From NCBI GenBank assembly GCA_024699855.1, contig JAMPIQ010000002.1:2480001-2544000 (forward strand): DNA of 64,000 nucleotides, written 5' to 3'. Made by a program: the position numbers and the translations under genes. Every line of letters begins with the position of its first letter. The first letter of the stretch is position 1. Positions 10,861 to 21,744 of this stretch are shown in pieces. Below the pieces are notes generated by a model, which made no database searches, had not been told where the DNA came from, and saw only the letters and a list, made by a program, of their open reading frames with translations. The DNA comes from Aphelenchoides besseyi. Taxonomy: Eukaryota; Nematoda; Chromadorea; Rhabditida; Aphelenchoididae.

Positions 10861-11827
10861 GTTTTTTAATTTGGCAAAAAGAAACTCCGTGGTTTTTGAT
10901 TCGGAACTTGACGGAAGGGCTAATTAGACAAAAGAGCACAGCGAATCTGAAGATCGTAACGACGCTAATTGTCGATACTTGGAAATTGACAGGGTCATCT
11001 GTCTGACAAACGGTTCTGAAAGCACGTTAATTTGATTAGAGAGAATGTTTGTGTTCGATCTTTGACTTCAAACGAGCGAATCCAAGGAAACAGCAATTTG
11101 AAGCACAATTCCAAAAACCAACCAAATGCTACGTGCAACTCAAGAGGCCGATGCTTCACAACAAATTGTCCGGTCGACCGTTGGTGTCGAGCAACAAATT
11201 CACTCGCAACTAATTCTCTAGTTTCTACTCTTCCTTTCGAGTTTAATTGCTTCCCTCGTTTTATCGTCCAAATTTGAAATGAAAGTTTTTGGTTGTCGAG
11301 AACAATTTCGTTTTCTTTGACACGACCCCCCGGATTGGAGTCTAAGTTGAGTGAGCATCACCGGATTCATTGACAGAAACAGTTAATTGAAATGCAAACA
11401 ATCGTGGGAAGTGGCTGAACGTTCGCATTTGAGTCGTAAAGACGATTTACGATCGGTTACACGCTGCGGAATTTTAATTTACGAGTCATCTGTTAAACGA
11501 TGTTGAGAACTGGAATGTGCAAAACACAGTCCTAACTGGATCCTCCGACAGTAATCCTGAGCTCAACTTATGATTGCAACATACGGCGGGATTCTCAGCT
11601 CTTCAACACGACACCCAATGTACTTATCGGACGATTTACTGCATTTCATTGACGACCAGTGAGTAGTATTGTAACTGTTCGTTGCAAATTCGACGCCGAA
11701 CAGTGGGCTTCCCAACATGAATCGTTAATGCAAATTGAATTGCTTATCGAACGTGCGTTCAAATAATCTTTCGTGTCTTCAGTTCATTGCCTTCTGAATT
11801 GGAAAGAAGAGACGGTGGCCGTTTGAA
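10861..11827. other. Intergenic region without recognisable gene
   Basis: I see no convincing exon, RNA gene or repeat here on either strand. It probably contains the promoter of the secreted repeat gene that begins at 11828. Confidence 0.5.
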
Positions 11828-13207
11828 ATGCGCGGTTTCTTCTGTCTTCTTTTTTTGGCTACTTTGCCGTCAACTTTTGCCCAACATGCAATCAGTAAGT
11901 GGATGAAACCGCACGTTGTTGAATGACAGTTGCAGTTGATCCGAATCTTGCTGAGTACATCGTTGAACTGCATCGATACGAGAATCCAGTTAACCGCGAT
12001 CATTTCTATTGGGCTGAAACCAAAACCACATTAACAAACTTCAGCCGTCGTTTCAATTTTGACGACTATCATTATGACGGTAATCTGTTGATGTGGACGC
12101 CACATTCACTAGTTTTTTAGGCTATGTTGGTGGGGTTTTGTCTATTCAGGTAATCACGTGTACCGGTTAGAAAGTAAAGCGTTCGTTTAGGGATACGACC
12201 TCTATATTTCTAAGCATCCTGATGCTCAAAACAAGTTCATGCCCGTTTATCACGGTTATCACGAAGACATGAAACACAACTACTTTGCGAAGCCGCATGA
12301 ACCATACATTGAAGGTCCGATTTGGTACGTGAGCAAAGTTAAGGACTACCAGTTGGCAAAATATCCTCTGTACACATTAGACGGACAGCCCATAGATTTC
12401 GTTGGTGATCTCGGATATGATACGGTTTATTCGAGAAATCTTACCGAACATCTTCTGCCTGACAAAGAAGATTACGTGATGTATCGAGTTTTGGGTTACG
12501 TTTGGGATAACGATGAGGTGCTGGAAGCTAATGAGAAGTTTTCTGCAAGATTTCGAGGAGTCAACAGAGCCCAAAAGATAGTAAAAAGTGAACAAACCAA
12601 TAGCACAATAAAGTTATTTGTCCACGGTTTACATAGGAAGGTGACTCCTGTCTATCAATTCTTTGACGAAAAGGATCAGGTTACTTAGCATTTAACTTAA
12701 AGGTACAGACCAACTATTTTAGAACTATTACTACAAAACAGTGCTAGACAATCCGATAATCGATCGTGCCAATTACATTAACGTTGTTGGTTACGTTGTC
12801 AAACCACAAGACGCAGCAAACTTCTCACAAGCTTGCAACACCACTGGTAATGCGTTGGTTCCGTTAATTTCGGCTTACGCAAAAACTGACGCTTTTTGTG
12901 AGTTTCAACGCTGGATAATGCAATTAACCTTTTGATTTTAGCAATGACTGTTTTGTTTTTGAGCGAGCAAACATATGCACAAGCTGAGAAGGACTTGAAA
13001 ACCACATTCACCGACAAAAAGATTCTCGGTTATGTTACGGTCAAGGACAATGCTTGTCAATCGCGTTACAAACTGAACATCTACAAGAGTTGGAATGGAA
13101 CTGTTCCCAGTCCTGGAAATCCAAATGACCATCAGGTCTTTATCTCACCGGATGGCACTCACACTTCCTACGATTTGTTTTATGACCAAACGTTCAAAAT
13201 TTGGTAA
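11828..13207 (+). CDS. Secreted repeat protein 1 (DUF5648-like repeats)
   Basis: Six exons (11828-11894, 11936-12079, 12121-12149, 12191-12679, 12723-12897, 12942-13207) join to 389 aa. Residues 1-19 form a signal peptide ending STFA. The mature chain holds degenerate repeats with the pattern hydrophobic-Y-x-Y-x(4)-D-H-F-Y: 'VELHRYENPVNRDHFYWAE', 'MPVYHGYHEDMKHNYFA' and 'TPVYQFFDEKDQNYYYK'. Each is followed by a 'GY' strand such as 'VVGYVVKPQ'. This is the pattern I know from DUF5648-type repeats ('PVYRFYN...DHFYTT'), which build a propeller-like extracellular fold of unknown ligand. It has only a few Cys and no TM segment, so it is likely secreted. AATAAA lies at 13243. Two related genes follow at 15837 and 17777. 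Function is not known. Confidence 0.75.
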
Positions 13208-13701
13208 ATTCTGTCGATTGATTGCAGTTATTGTCTAACGTAAATAAACTAATCTGTGAAGGCACAAATGTACGCTTAAGCTTAGTCAACAATAAGATGC
13301 TCCGTTTTTCATGTTTTCGAGGTTGCAGCTCGTAAAGTTCAATTGTGATTTCACACCTTTTTTCTCAACCTCCGAGTCAAATTCCCATCGAAAAAGTCGG
13401 CGGCCCTTTGATGTGCGACTCAGAGATGATTACCGTTGATTAGTCGAAGGATGAGCTCGATGTTACGGTTGATTGGGTTGCGAACAAGTGAAAACGAAGA
13501 TGAATCGGATGTGTTGCCGTCGAAGTTGCGGAATCACTGAAAGTTGTTTTATTGGTTGACCGACTTTTACGGACCACTTGCAAATTCTCGACTACCACCC
13601 TGATTTGCGAAATTTGGCACGGAATCAGAAAGCGACTACTCGGCGAACTTTAAAAACGAAGCGAATTGAAGAGCCGCTCATTTTACTTTTTGGTATCCGA
13701 A

Positions 13702-15367
13702 ATGAATCGAATTCAGAATTTTTTCTCTAGCCCCGTTCTCTATATTGTCCTGCTCATTATTGCTGGAATCACATTTAAAGTGCAACGGGATTATGAGGCC
13801 AAGATACGACATTTGTACGTGGCATCTGCGTTCTTCATTTCCGAACTTCCACAGTAAGTCACGTGTTTTGGTCGTCTAATCGAGAATGTTTAGCAACAAA
13901 ACGATGGTTAGAGCGTTAGCTGTGGTCGAGAAGTCACTTTTTGATCCGAACATCCGATGCGATTTGGATGGAAAAGTGAAGCCGGCGCGTGTCAGAAGAA
14001 TGGAACTTTACATTGGATGCAAGTAAGTGGTCTTGTTTAGTCTCATAACGTTCAGTTAAGATGGGGAGTCTATTTTATCGAGTGTCCAACGTTGCAAGCA
14101 CCAAATCAACTTCATTTAATGGGCGATAAAAACTTGCGACATGAAGTGAAGAAAACAAGACTTCTCCAGAATTCATACGCTTTTTAGGTTCAAATTACTC
14201 ATCCCGATACAAAACCCCGAGGCTTTGTTGTTTGTTTCAGTCGTATGTTCAATTACGAGCGATGGCAATCTGGATTGGCAGCTTTGGAATTCTACAAATT
14301 TCACGGAGTGGATTTGATGGTCATTCCGATAATGAGTGTAATCAAAGAGATGTACACGATTCTACGTGAATATGAAACAGAAGGATCAGTACGTTTGAAA
14401 CGAGCAGCAATGGTTCCGAATATCGCAGAACTGGATTACAATCCGAACAGCGAAGTTGATTGGTTCAATCAAGTTCTCAACTTCGACGAGTGTTTGTATG
14501 AGTATCGTGAATCCGCAGAGTTCATTGCGTTTGCCGATTTGGATGATTTGATGATTCCACGAAATTCTCTGAATCTGTACACCGAAATGACTCAATTAGC
14601 TGCTGCCAACCCACATTTGGCGTCTTTTGAGTTCAGTTGGCACTGGGCATCAGCAATCACCCGTTTGTTCTTCTGTGTGATACGTAAACAAAATTCGTAT
14701 TTCAGCTTCTGAGCCGGAGAAATTTTCGTTGAATGGATTGGTCAAATCGACTAACGTGTTGTTTAGTGCACCAAATTGTGGAAAGCCGGTGGTCAGACCA
14801 AAACGAGTTCAAGAAGCTTTTATTCATCATCCCGATCGTTGGACGTTTCGAGGCGAACTGTTGCCCGGATTTCAACATCAATGGTTCAAGGAAAACACAA
14901 CTCAAGTTATTCATTTGAGACACTTATTCGAGGATTCAGATCCGGTAAGAACAAATCAACGAATCTGTTTGTCATTTCTGTAGACACATCCGAACACAGC
15001 AAACACGTTCTTCGGAAATGATCCCCGTTATGTGAACGTTCACAATGAATTCGAACATTTCCTTCGCAGAAGACCTGTAGCACGTGAAGTAAGAAGTTGA
15101 AATGGAAATCGATCGTTGACGTGCATTTAGGCGTTTCTTCGATTACCAACAAAGATGCGGTACTACGATGCAACACACAAATGTCTACGGAACACACAGT
15201 TTCAACGATGTCATTCGGCGATCATTTGTGCCCCCGAGAAAACAGATAATCTGCCACCGTGTGTTGTACTCGAAACCAAAACGAAACGAACGGCTATCTC
15301 ATCGAACTGGATTGTCCACTCGTCCGAATCACCTCAGTTTGTACACAAAACGAATTGTCTCATGTAA
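13702..15367 (+). CDS. GT92 (DUF23) family glycosyltransferase
   Basis: Seven exons (13702-13853, 13894-14022, 14061-14145, 14188-14662, 14706-14944, 14984-15088, 15131-15367) give 473 aa. Residues 12-30 form a signal anchor, so it is a type II Golgi membrane protein. Family marks are 'CKWGVYFIECP', 'VVCFSRMFNYERWQ', 'YEYRESAEFIAFADLDDLM' with the acidic D-x-D-D metal site, and 'LRRRPVARE' late in the chain. GT92 enzymes include C. elegans GALT-1, which adds beta-1,4-galactose to core fucose of N-glycans; nematodes have expanded this family greatly and most members have no known acceptor. The gene lies inside the cluster of secreted repeat genes on the same strand. AATAAA is at 15391. The start ATG at 13702 is the only one before the anchor. 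Confidence 0.9.
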
Positions 15368-15527
15368 CTTGAAAGATGATCTGCAAACAAAATAAACCAA
15401 ATATGAATTTTGAATGAAAGTCAAACTGCTCAGTGGTTAATCAAAATTATAATAATCGTAAAGTGATCGTAAACTGAGACAATAAAACGAGAGGCTTGAA
15501 GGTTCTTTTAATCCATCACTCAGCGAA

Positions 15528-15671
15528 ATGATCAACGCAAATGCTCATACAATATTCGCTCTTTTCTCCCTTTTGAGCTTCATCGAAATTTGTGAGTGCG
15601 ATTGTGAGGATCTGGGGTGTAATACAAAAACTGATGTACTTATGAAAAGACAGGTTTCCACGAGCTGGTAA
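15528..15671 (+). CDS. Small secreted Cys-containing peptide (47 aa)
   Basis: A single-exon frame of 47 codons begins with a signal peptide (MINANAHTIFALFSLLSFIE). It is followed by a short mature part with four Cys in a C-x-C-x-C-x5-C pattern ('CECDCEDLGCN') and a charged tail. AATAAA of an upstream unit is at 15480. An alternative is that only the first 22 codons are used and an intron starts at the GTGAGT inside the Cys run. It shares the strand and neighbourhood with secreted protein genes. Size makes the call tentative. Confidence 0.35.
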   Translation: MINANAHTIFALFSLLSFIEICECDCEDLGCNTKTDVLMKRQVSTSW

Positions 15672-15836
15672 TCTTCTATTAACGATTCTGAGATTCTGTA
15701 CGACCGTTCACGTCAATGTGATGTGTTCACAGGATCGTTACCAATGAATATTTAAACGATTCAAACCGTTTTTCACAAAGCAATTTGGAATTTATTGGGA
15801 ATCCGAATTGAGACGTTCATTTGACTTGGTAGCAAA

Positions 15837-17478
15837 ATGCGAACAAACGACGGTTTTTGTTTCGTCTTCTTTACGGTAACATTGGCCCTACTAAGCGGTA
15901 ATTTTGAAAGCTGTAAACTGTCTAATCGTCGATTTAGATGCTCGTCCAAACCTGCTGCAAGGAAGTAATTCGAGTTTGTTGAAATCCGACGTTCAATTGA
16001 ACGATAGCTCTGAGGTAATGGATTGCTCAATTGTCCTAGCACTCTCTCCCTCGCCAAACGAACTAACAGATTTCCATTTGCAGAGAGAAAATCACGCGTT
16101 TGATGGTCCCGCATTTCCGCCTGAAACCCCCAAATATTCGAGTAGTACGCGTGGCATTTCGACGAGAATATCTGCCGTTACGTCTGGAACTACGAATTCG
16201 ACTAACAAGACACCAACGCCAAAACCCGACCAAAATCCTTTACGAGTGGAAATGGAAAAGTATCTGACTGATATTTTTCTATTAGAACAATCAGACACCA
16301 AAGATACCAAACTTCTTATGGGCGATGAAGTCTACAAGGCACATGGACCAGCCTACAACGGCTATATCTATCATAGTGAGTGAAACGATTGTAACCTTAT
16401 ATTCCCCTCTTCTCAGGTCTTCTTGGTTCGATTGTTAAGGCGGGTCAAAAATCGAGAGCTTGGAATATTCCCGGAATCAAAAAATGCAAGGGACTTCGAT
16501 ACGTGTATCAATATTTCAATCAAACTGACTGTAAGTATGCATGTTGCGATCGAAAACAAACCGTTTATCTAGTGACTCATCGCTTCACCTTTTCCTATCA
16601 AGCCACGAATAACAAAGGAGATCGACAGCCGATTGGAATGTGCGCTGAGAAACAGTTCGTCTGTGGAGCAGATTTGCCACTGTACGTTTGGAGTGGAATG
16701 ACCAACAGTAAAATTGTATTTTAAAACGAAACCTTACTCTTTAGGTTCGCTTGGCATGCGATTTGGATACTTTTACTCGACGAGCACAGATCCAAAGAAA
16801 CTTTCTCCCGATCGTGCAAACTACACGGTCCAATCCAAACCGTTCTGTTATATTTACAGTCAGTCGCCTGAACGCAATGCGGCAGTTTGCCTTCAATTGC
16901 GACGCACTCAAAAGCTCTTAAATTTCAGGTCAAAGTTACTTATCCGAATCAGAATCTACATCTTTCAAATTTGGCACAATTCTTGCAACCTGTTTATGAA
17001 TTCTATGATACACATTACAAAGATACCTACTACGAACTTGATCAGAATGATGCGAACTTTACCACCACCAGAGAAGTACTCTACATTCGACACGCCTTCA
17101 ATACATTGATCAACGGCAGTGGTTTCGATCAGTTCTGTCAACTACAACCGGTCATCGACTATGTTTTCAAGAAAAATGGCCCCGATACACAGCCACGTAC
17201 TCAAATTTCTCTTGTAAAGACTAATGTTTTCATGTTTAGAGAACGATCAAGTTTACACGGACAATCGAGATTTGGAAACGGCACAGAAAAATGTCGGTGG
17301 TCTTTATTCGACTCCGACCTTTTTAGGTTTCCTTCCCATTCTTCCAGATCATTGTGGAATGAAACAACACTATTTGCAATATCAGAATCCTAACACCGAA
17401 GATTCGTATGTAGCTATCGAAGGTTTGCAAAGACCAGAAGATAAGACAGCCAACTATACATCGTTTTATTCGATTTAA
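15837..17478 (+). CDS. Secreted repeat protein 2 (DUF5648-like repeats)
   Basis: Eight exons (15837-15897, 15938-16014, 16084-16375, 16417-16530, 16573-16707, 16745-16884, 16929-17196, 17240-17478) give 441 aa. A signal peptide (residues 1-20) is followed by a Ser/Thr/Pro-rich linker of about 80 residues. Repeat units then follow: 'YLTDIFLLEQSDTKDTK', 'LPLYVWS...RFGYFYSTST' and 'LQPVYEFYDTHYKDTYYEL'. It closes with 'NYTSFYSI'. Paired Cys occur at 'GMCAEKQFVCGAD'. The protein aligns along its length with the gene at 17777, and its repeat pattern matches the one at 11828. The 69-nt segment 16015-16083 is flanked by splice signals but is also open, so it may be an intron or a 23-codon insertion. 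Extracellular role and ligand are unknown. Confidence 0.75.
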
Positions 17479-17776
17479 ACGGACTGATATGTCCAATAAA
17501 CTGTTATTCATGCTGTCAATTGTGTATGACGTGCTAAAGAAATGTTCTCCACTCAAAGGATAATCAAAATGATTGTACTCCAACAGTATTTGAAAGCAAC
17601 ATACGATTGAAATCAATCTGACAGCTGATATGTTAATGAGGTTGTTTTATGAGAGTTAAACACCTGCAATACGCTCTAATGGTCATTATTTAAATCAATT
17701 GCCTGTTCTCGTACGTGCGACTGTTCGATTCGAACATAAGATACTGCACACGAGTTACGGTCTGTTTTGAAAAACG

Positions 17777-19477
17777 ATGCGTCAACCTGCTCTTTTTGTC
17801 CTCTTTACTGGGCTCATTTCGATCGACTATGCAGGTTAGTTGAACGGCTGGTTGGCATGTGAATACGATCATTTTAGAATCAATACACTTTGAAGAAGCA
17901 AGATCGCCGTGGGTCAGCGGAAAACATCAAAAATCGCTTGTACAGAAGCCGAGCAAAACGACTTCTTCTGCACAAACCACAAAGGTTGAGAGTTTGGACA
18001 ACAAAACTCTAAAATTTGAAACTACGAACGTGAAAACTACTCGACATGTTATGCTGGTTGATAAAAGTGCACGCGATGAGTCTAACGACATAGAAAACTA
18101 TTTGGTTGATTTGTTTTTGTTTGAAGATTCAGTTAATCGAAACCACAAACTTGTCGCTGGTCACGAAGTCTTCGAAGCGAAAGGCAAAAACTACGACGAT
18201 TACATTTACCATTGTAAGTGTGAACGTCAGACAGACTATTTTACTGTCGATTAAGCGCGCCTGGGTGCCGTTGTAAATGCTGGTCATAAAACCAGAGCAT
18301 GGAATATTGCCGGAATGAACGGCGCAGCCAAATGTCGCGGACTGAAGAAGCTCTATCAATGGTTTGATGCAACTACAGGCTAGTTGTATTCAGCGTTAGC
18401 TTATCTTAAATACTTTAAGGAGTTTCGAATATCACTTTGGACTACAAAAACGTAAACAACAAAGGAGATCGACAGCCGATATTGGTAAACTAATATTGTT
18501 TAAGTGATCACTTTGGTTGCAGATGTGTGCACCAACTAAAGGCCTTTGTGGAGCTGACGTGCCACTATATGTGTATTCTGGTTTTCATAACATTAAGATA
18601 ACAGTTATCTAGATATAATGAAGTTAATCATTTAGTTAGTGGAAATTCTCAGAAATTGAGTTATTTCTACGCAACGGAATCCAACTACACATTTGCTCCT
18701 GATAAGTCGAATTACAAACTTGTGAGCCGTGAACCCATTTGCTTTATTTATGAACGGACGTCAGAACGAGTTGCTGAAGTGAATCTTTAGCCGTGGAATA
18801 CTCAAGAAATCCAAATTTAGGACAAAATCACCGATCCACATCAGAATCTGAGACTACGAAACATAGCCGACAACTTACAACCCGTGCACGAGTATTACAG
18901 CGAATTTTATAAGGCTAGAAATTAAATTTCTTTGAAGTTTTGTATATAACCTTATTGTTTTAGGACACTTACTACTTGTTGGAAGTGGACTTTGACCGTT
19001 CTCGAGATTACAAACGTAAGTTCAAGTTCTTTTTTTGGATCTTTTTGGTCTTCAGGTCATGCGTTCAACACGTTCAAAACGAACACCACAAATTCAATCA
19101 AAGATTGCCCACTGGAAGAACTAACTACTTTTCTCTATCAACCAGGAGGCGAAGGCAGTGATCGTATGTTTGGATAAATGATTGCGAATGATCAATAAGT
19201 TTAGAAGACGATATCATTTTCGTTTCTCCGACGGACATTCAGGCAGCAGCTCAAAACGTGTCGTTCAAAAATCAGCGAAGTTTGGGGTTCGGAATCACAT
19301 TGAACCATCATTGTCACTCACGAGTCAAATACAGTCAATACTACGACGAGAAACAAAAGAGTAGGTTATCGTAGAGCTTTTCAATCAACTAAATTGGTAG
19401 ACACTTATGTCGCTAAAGATGGACAAGAACGAGGAAACGATCTGCCGAGAGGAAACGTGTCGTTCTATTCGTTGTAA
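17777..19477 (+). CDS. Secreted repeat protein 3, paralogue of the preceding gene
   Basis: Eleven exons (17777-17834, 17878-18213, 18256-18378, 18420-18484, 18523-18580, 18636-18778, 18821-18913, 18964-19015, 19056-19163, 19205-19360, 19401-19477) join to 422 aa. A signal peptide and a Ser/Thr/Lys-rich linker precede 'YLVDLFLFEDSVNRNHKL', 'RAWNIAGMNG', 'VPLYVYSVSG', 'LQPVHEYYSEFYKDTYYLL' and the terminal 'GNVSFYSL'. These are the same blocks in the same order as the gene at 15837. Two introns have GC donors (18379, 18914), and both are required by homology to the paralogue: reading them as exon brings stops. Intron density is higher than in its sisters. The family role is unknown; a secreted carbohydrate- or host/microbe-facing protein is a guess only. 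Confidence 0.75.
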
Positions 19478-19581
19478 ACACATAACCCAGAACGTAAAAT
19501 AAAAATGTTGAGAATTTAAGTCTGCTGTTTATTTATTATTAGCATTTTGCTTACAATCACTTCACTCTATGATAATTGGAG

Positions 19582-20396
19582 TTACTGTTTGAGCGAATCG
19601 ATCAGCTGCTTTTGAATGTAAGCACTGTCGTGAATTCGTTGACATTGTACGTCCATTGCATCGTATTGAGAGTCATGAGTTAGACGTCGCATCTCATCGG
19701 CGTTTCGAATGTTGGCACGCTAAAAAACCAAATCGATATGGTTTTTAACTGACTACTTACCATCAGAGCATCTTGAGCAGCAGGACACGATTGACTGAAT
19801 TGTTTGAAATAACAAATCGTGGAGCATTCAACGGTCCTTAACATACTGATTAGAGAAAAGAAAGGAATAGGAAACCAACTTGCAAACGTGTTTTTGTTTT
19901 TCCGATTTTGAAGCGGTCTTTTCTTGTTTGGCATTGCACTTTTCACGACAAACTAAAATCCGCTTATTTGAAGCATGCCAATTTAAAGTTACCGTAATCC
20001 GCTTTGTACGAGGCCTCACGCAAACATGGCAAATGTTCTTCCAGCTCTGAAAATCCTAGCTGTTACCATTTGATTATTCCAAACAAACCTTCTTCCATTT
20101 CAATGCAATGAACTCGATAGAATGTCGTGTATTGGAAGAAGATGGACCGATCTTCTTGCGAACAGCCTTGTGAACAGATTGCCGAGCTCTCCAAAGTCTC
20201 ACAAACATCGTCGTATCGACGGTACAAGTAAGAGATTGTCCGTTCGATCTTTGCCATCGGCTCCAAACACTTCTGAAGACACGGCGAAAGATCGGACGCT
20301 GAAAACAAACGAAAGTGAACGCACTTCGAACATCTACTTACCGGAAACAACAAAGAAAATTGAACTGAGAAGAAGGAAGAGATGATGTGCACCCAT
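19582..20396 (-). CDS. Secreted Cys-rich protein, CPG4-domain-like
   Basis: Six exons (20396-20342, 20298-20089, 20046-19993, 19952-19880, 19845-19761, 19719-19582) give 186 aa. Residues 1-18 are a signal peptide (MGAHHLFLLLSSIFFVVS). The mature chain has about ten spaced Cys: 'LSPCLQKCLEP', 'VCETLESSAICSQGC', 'HCIEMEE', 'CLREA', 'VCREKCN', 'VECSTICYFK' and 'VQCQRI'. That spacing resembles the chondroitin proteoglycan 4 (CPG4) domain of nematodes. In C. elegans such proteins are secreted, some of them eggshell or matrix proteoglycans. Without a profile search the family name is provisional, but signal peptide, Cys pattern and clean splicing make the gene itself likely. Confidence 0.7.
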
Positions 20397-21513
20397 TGTT
20401 CTCAACAGCTTTCAAACACAAAAACTGACCGTGCAAAATGGTTTTACAGTTTGAAAATCTCGATTCGTTTGACCAAGTTTAATTAAGTTCCGATGAACTT
20501 CTGACTTTCAGTGGAAAGAGAGAAAGCGAAAGTCAAATTGATTTTATGTGCTAATCCCGCGCCTTTTACGTAAATTTGGGTCATCGCCATTGACGAAGAA
20601 AAGTCAACGGAACTCTCGATTTCCCATCAATCCTTCGACATCTCGAGCTTTCCACTCCCGCTGACTGATCTCCGATTCTCCAACAGTCACCCACTGAACT
20701 AAACCACACATGCAAAAAATACTTCCTGCCTCCAAAATCGGCCGGGAAAAATTGATGTTTAGGTTTCCGAATTGAAATACTTTGCTACTACAAGATGTAG
20801 AAGTTTTGGCTCGCAATGTTACTCGAGATCATTTTGAAGACTGAATTCAGCACTCAATACGATCTGAATAGGAGAGTTCTTGTTCTTTTGAGGGAGTGGA
20901 AATCGATGTTTTGTGAAAGACTAAGTAAAGAGGAGTCATTAATTGGAAAGCGAATCGAACTGCTGGAAGTTCTGAATTGAAGATATCGGTACTTTCAATT
21001 GTTGACTTTGACTCCCAGATTTTCTGGAGGAATTTTAGCGCGATTCAATGCCCGAATATAATCAAATTTACAAAAAGATTGTTAATTGCAGTGTAATTGA
21101 GGTTTTTATTAGCGTTCAGAACTGAACTTTAAAATTGTTGTTGGTAATCAACGATATTTTGAAGATATCAACGTGGAAGAAAGAATATCGTATCTATTTT
21201 TCGCAACTGAAAGGATTTCTCTGGCCGTGCGGCTTTCAACAAATTTCGTTATTCGAACATTTGCAATTAAAATTTGTGATCCATTTCCGTTTATTAGTAT
21301 TCAAGTAAAATGACTCATGAAAATGAAAACATGTACTTTACGTTTTTCGGTAAATTTTGTTCAGATTACTCACGAATCTTCTTGTGTGTGATCGACTAAG
21401 CAATTTATAAATTAAGTAGGGCGATGTTCTTAGGCTTGAATGTTTTATGATCAGAACCGTTGATCTATCTTTTGGTTACCATTTTGAATTTAGAGATAAA
21501 AGAGTTGCCGAAA

Positions 21514-21744
21514 ATGAAAGATTTAACTGAATTTTTAAAAGTTAAAATGGACGGAAAGTTGGCGGCTCATAAAACGGAGAAGCAACGTCGTGAACAAATC
21601 ACAATTGATAAGAAACTCAAACGGGAATCGATGAAAGCCAAGGAGAAGGCCATCAAAGATGCTCAGAATCAAAGGACGAACACCGAGGACAAGGCAAATC
21701 CAAAGCATTTATGGTCAAACAACAATCTGAGTCGTCAAATATAA
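21514..21744 (+). CDS. Lys-rich ORF, hypothetical or relic
   Basis: A 76-codon frame opens with MKDLTEFLKVKMDGKL and is dominated by Lys, Arg and Glu ('KKLKRESMKAKEKAIKDAQ'), consistent with a basic helix or coiled coil. A second basic stretch (21829-21978, 'KKKDKLKTNKRVKV') follows in another frame after a TTTG-TAG-like acceptor. Together they could be exons of a basic protein or remains of one. No family recognised. Confidence 0.25.
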   Translation: MKDLTEFLKVKMDGKLAAHKTEKQRREQITIDKKLKRESMKAKEKAIKDAQNQRTNTEDKANPKHLWSNNNLSRQI

